Assembly (NCBI RefSeq): GCF_042650605.1
Contig: NZ_JBHSBN010000023.1
Span: 45,000-108,999, forward strand
DNA length: 64,000 nucleotides
Source of the DNA: Micromonospora_J zhanjiangensis
GTDB taxonomy: Bacteria > Actinomycetota > Actinomycetes > Mycobacteriales > Micromonosporaceae
Reading direction: 5' to 3'
The first letter of the stretch is position 1. Every line of letters starts with the position of its first letter. The notes under the pieces are model-generated. The model saw nothing but the letters and a program-made list of their open reading frames with translations. It did no database searches and had not been told where the DNA came from. The position numbers were made by a program, and so were the translations under genes. Shown here piece by piece: positions 62,375 to 64,000 of the stretch.

Positions 62375-63265
62375 ATGATCGACGTACGCCGGATGCAGGT
62401 GCTGCGGGCGGTGGTGGCCAGCGGGTCGGTGACCGCCGCGGCCGGGCACCTCGGCTACACGCCCTCCGCGGTCAGCCAGCAGATCGCCGCGCTGGAGAAG
62501 GAGACCGGCACCGTCCTGCTCGAACGGGTCGGCCGGGGCGTGCGGCCCACCGCGGCGGGCCGGCTGCTCACCGCGCACGCGGCCGTCATCGGCCGACACG
62601 TCGCCGAGGCCGAGACGGCGCTGGCCGACCTGCGCGCCGGTCGGACCGGGCGGCTGTCGGTGCGCTACTTCGCCTCGGTCGGTCCGACCCTGCTGGCGCC
62701 CGCCCTGGCCCGGCTGCGGCGCGAGCACCCGGGCGTCGCGGTCGACCCCCGGCTGGCCGAGCCGGACCCGTTGCCGGACGTCGAGCGGGGACACGCCGAC
62801 CTGGCCGTCGTGGTCCGCCGACCGGATACCGCCGCGCCGGCCGGGGTCCGGCTGGCCCACCTGCGCGACGACGCGTACCGGGCGGTGCTGCCCGCCGGTC
62901 ATCCGCTCGCCGCGCGCCGGGTGATCGACCTGGCCGACCTCGCCGGCGAGCCGTGGGTGGGCAGCGAACCGCCCGGCCCGTGCCGGGACGCCCTCCTCGA
63001 CGGTTGCGCCGCGGCCGGCTTCAGCCCCGACGTCGTGGCCACCAGCGAGGACTACGCCACCGCGCAGGGCTTCGTCGCGGCCGGGCTGGGGGTCGCGCTG
63101 ATCCCCCGGCTCGGGCTGGGCACCCGCCACCCGGGCGTCACCGTCCGCCCGGTCCGCAACCCGGAACCGGTACGCGCCGTGCACGCCGCCGTACGGGACA
63201 CCGCCCCGCCACATCCGGCCCTGGCCGCCCTGCTCGACGCGCTGCGCGACGCCGCCACCCGGTGA
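62375..63265 (+). CDS. LysR family transcriptional regulator
   Basis: A 296-residue regulator. The N-terminal winged HTH (about 1-60: RRMQVLRAVVASGSVTAAAGHL, YTPSAVSQQIAALEKETG) is canonical, followed by a linker helix and the effector-binding domain (about 88-290) with LSVRYFASVGPTLLAPALA and AQGFVAAGLGVALIPRLGL. Probably controls the divergent EamA exporter gene and itself. ATG 62375. Confidence 0.93.
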   Translation: MIDVRRMQVLRAVVASGSVTAAAGHLGYTPSAVSQQIAALEKETGTVLLERVGRGVRPTAAGRLLTAHAAVIGRHVAEAETALADLRAGRTGRLSVRYFASVGPTLLAPALARLRREHPGVAVDPRLAEPDPLPDVERGHADLAVVVRRPDTAAPAGVRLAHLRDDAYRAVLPAGHPLAARRVIDLADLAGEPWVGSEPPGPCRDALLDGCAAAGFSPDVVATSEDYATAQGFVAAGLGVALIPRLGLGTRHPGVTVRPVRNPEPVRAVHAAVRDTAPPHPALAALLDALRDAATR

Positions 63266-63288
63266 CGCTCGTGCGGGATCATGGGGAC

Positions 63289-63870
63289 ATGACTGAAGGG
63301 CACCCCCCGACGAGCAGCACGAGGATCACCGATCCGCAGGTCATGCGGGCGCTGGCCCACCCGGCCCGGATCGAGATCATGGAGCATCTGGCGAGCACCG
63401 GCGAGGGGGTGACCGCCACCCAGTGCGCCACCCTGGTCGGGCTGTCGCCGAGCGCGACCAGCTACCACCTGCGCGAGCTGGCCCGGTACGGCCTGATCGA
63501 GCAGGCGCCCAGCCGCGGGGACGCCCGCGAGCGGGTGTGGCGCAGTGCCGTGCAGGGCTGGAGCCTCGGTGGCGACCTTGCGGAGCCGGAGGCGCGGGCG
63601 GCCGAGCGCGGACTGATCGACGTACATCTGGCTCGCGACTTCGCCCGGATCCGGCACTGGTTCGTCGAGCAGCAGGACGCGCCGAGGCCGTGGCAGGACG
63701 CCAGCGAGCTCAGCAACCAGTTGCTCCTGCTGACTGCCGAGGAACTGGCCCAGGTCAACGCCGCCGTCCGCGACGTGCTGGCGCCGTACCGGCGGCGGGA
63801 CCGGCTGCCGGACCCGCCGGCGGACGCCCGGACGGTGGCCGTGCACTACGCGGCCTTCCCGGTGGACTAG
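63289..63870 (+). CDS. ArsR-type winged-helix transcriptional regulator
   Basis: A 193-residue protein with an ArsR-like wHTH (about 14-85: VMRALAHPARIEIMEHLASTG, TQCATLVGLSPSATSYHLREL, IEQAPSRGDARERVWRS). The metal-binding ELCV(C/G)D motif is absent. The C-terminal helical part (about 95-180) matches helix_turn_helix_5-type regulators in which it likely senses a small molecule. ATG 63289 follows the lysR stop by 23 bp in the same direction. Target unknown. Confidence 0.85.
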   Translation: MTEGHPPTSSTRITDPQVMRALAHPARIEIMEHLASTGEGVTATQCATLVGLSPSATSYHLRELARYGLIEQAPSRGDARERVWRSAVQGWSLGGDLAEPEARAAERGLIDVHLARDFARIRHWFVEQQDAPRPWQDASELSNQLLLLTAEELAQVNAAVRDVLAPYRRRDRLPDPPADARTVAVHYAAFPVD

Positions 63871-63882
63871 ACGCAACGCCGT

Positions 63883-64000
63883 TCAGTTAGGCAGGGGCGG
63901 GTGTGGTCAAGGGTGTGTTGATCAGGAAGTAGGAAGCGGAGTTCCGGTATCAAGGTTTGTCACTCCAAGACAACCCAGAACCAGGAACTCCGCTTGGTGG
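63883..64000. other. Probable edge of an insertion sequence running off the window
   Basis: Base composition drops sharply right after the arsR stop. TTCAGTTAGGCAGG begins at about 63891 and resembles the terminal repeat of an actinobacterial IS4-like insertion sequence (from memory, not checked). A dodecamer inverted repeat, AAGCGGAGTTCC near 63936 and GGAACTCCGCTT near 63983, flanks the last stretch. No transposase domain can be identified in 118 bases. Confidence 0.35.

Overview
The window is very GC-rich DNA with strong G/C at third codon positions, frequent GTG/TTG starts, many start/stop overlaps (ATGA, GTGA) and several apparently leaderless promoters. Together with protein-level resemblance and the order coaE - rpsA - polA - liv genes - ANTAR regulator - pyruvate kinase, this points to a filamentous actinobacterium, most likely Micromonosporaceae (Micromonospora or a close relative). 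The family-level placement is inference; the actinobacterial assignment is firm. Most of the window is core chromosome with a few decayed genes and small mobile or repeat sequences.

Layout. 1-8 kb: tail of a CocE/NonD hydrolase, typA/bipA, a beta-lactamase-fold serine hydrolase, a protein tyrosine phosphatase, then a murein-peptide recycling pair (dipeptide epimerase plus cytoplasmic NlpC/P60 peptidase), and terC preceded by a yybP-ykoY-type manganese riboswitch. 8-16.5 kb: ABM monooxygenase, tandem GNAT, uvrB, a duplicated-domain membrane protein, coaE with a 9-bp minisatellite in its tail, and rpsA. 16.8-23.2 kb: methyltransferase, Uma2 nuclease-fold protein, two VOC proteins, a 948-residue LuxR/ATPase regulator and an overlapping DUF2945/DUF3140 pair. 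23.2-34 kb: polA, a polar amino acid ABC operon and a complete branched-chain amino acid operon (livK, livH, livM, livG, livF). 34.3-36.3 kb: a broken lipoprotein gene, the ANTAR response regulator pdtaR, an unusual tRNA gene with a CAA anticodon but a short variable loop, and directly behind it an HTH-LAGLIDADG endonuclease-like gene. 36.5-45.7 kb: GNAT and amino acid permease pair, GOLPH3/GPP34 protein, a NarK-like MFS protein with an extra C-terminal domain, a luciferase-like monooxygenase and an Ehu-type (ectoine/amino acid) ABC operon. 45.9-52 kb: LtrA protein, Rrf2 regulator, tesB, pyruvate kinase, and a SigE-like sigma factor with its downstream DUF4232 membrane protein. 52-54.3 kb: MFS transporter and an Sfp-type phosphopantetheinyl transferase gene destroyed by a small IS200/IS605-type element that retains both subterminal hairpins and the 3' (omega-RNA-like) end of a tnpB. 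54.4-64 kb: GT39 membrane glycosyltransferase, L,D-transpeptidase-like protein, a frameshifted PPOX flavin/F420 protein, F420-type LLM oxidoreductase, secreted tripeptidyl aminopeptidase-type hydrolase, a self-regulated-looking HTH + DUF4180 operon, a divergent LysR/EamA pair, an ArsR-type regulator and, at the very end, what looks like the edge of an insertion sequence.

The items most worth a second look are the class I CAA tRNA with its abutting LAGLIDADG gene (35.47-36.33 kb), the solo omega-RNA-like IS605 remnant inside the PPTase (53.6-53.9 kb), the HTH/DUF4180 operon with its palindromic operator (60.0-60.9 kb), and the minisatellite in coaE (13.7 kb).
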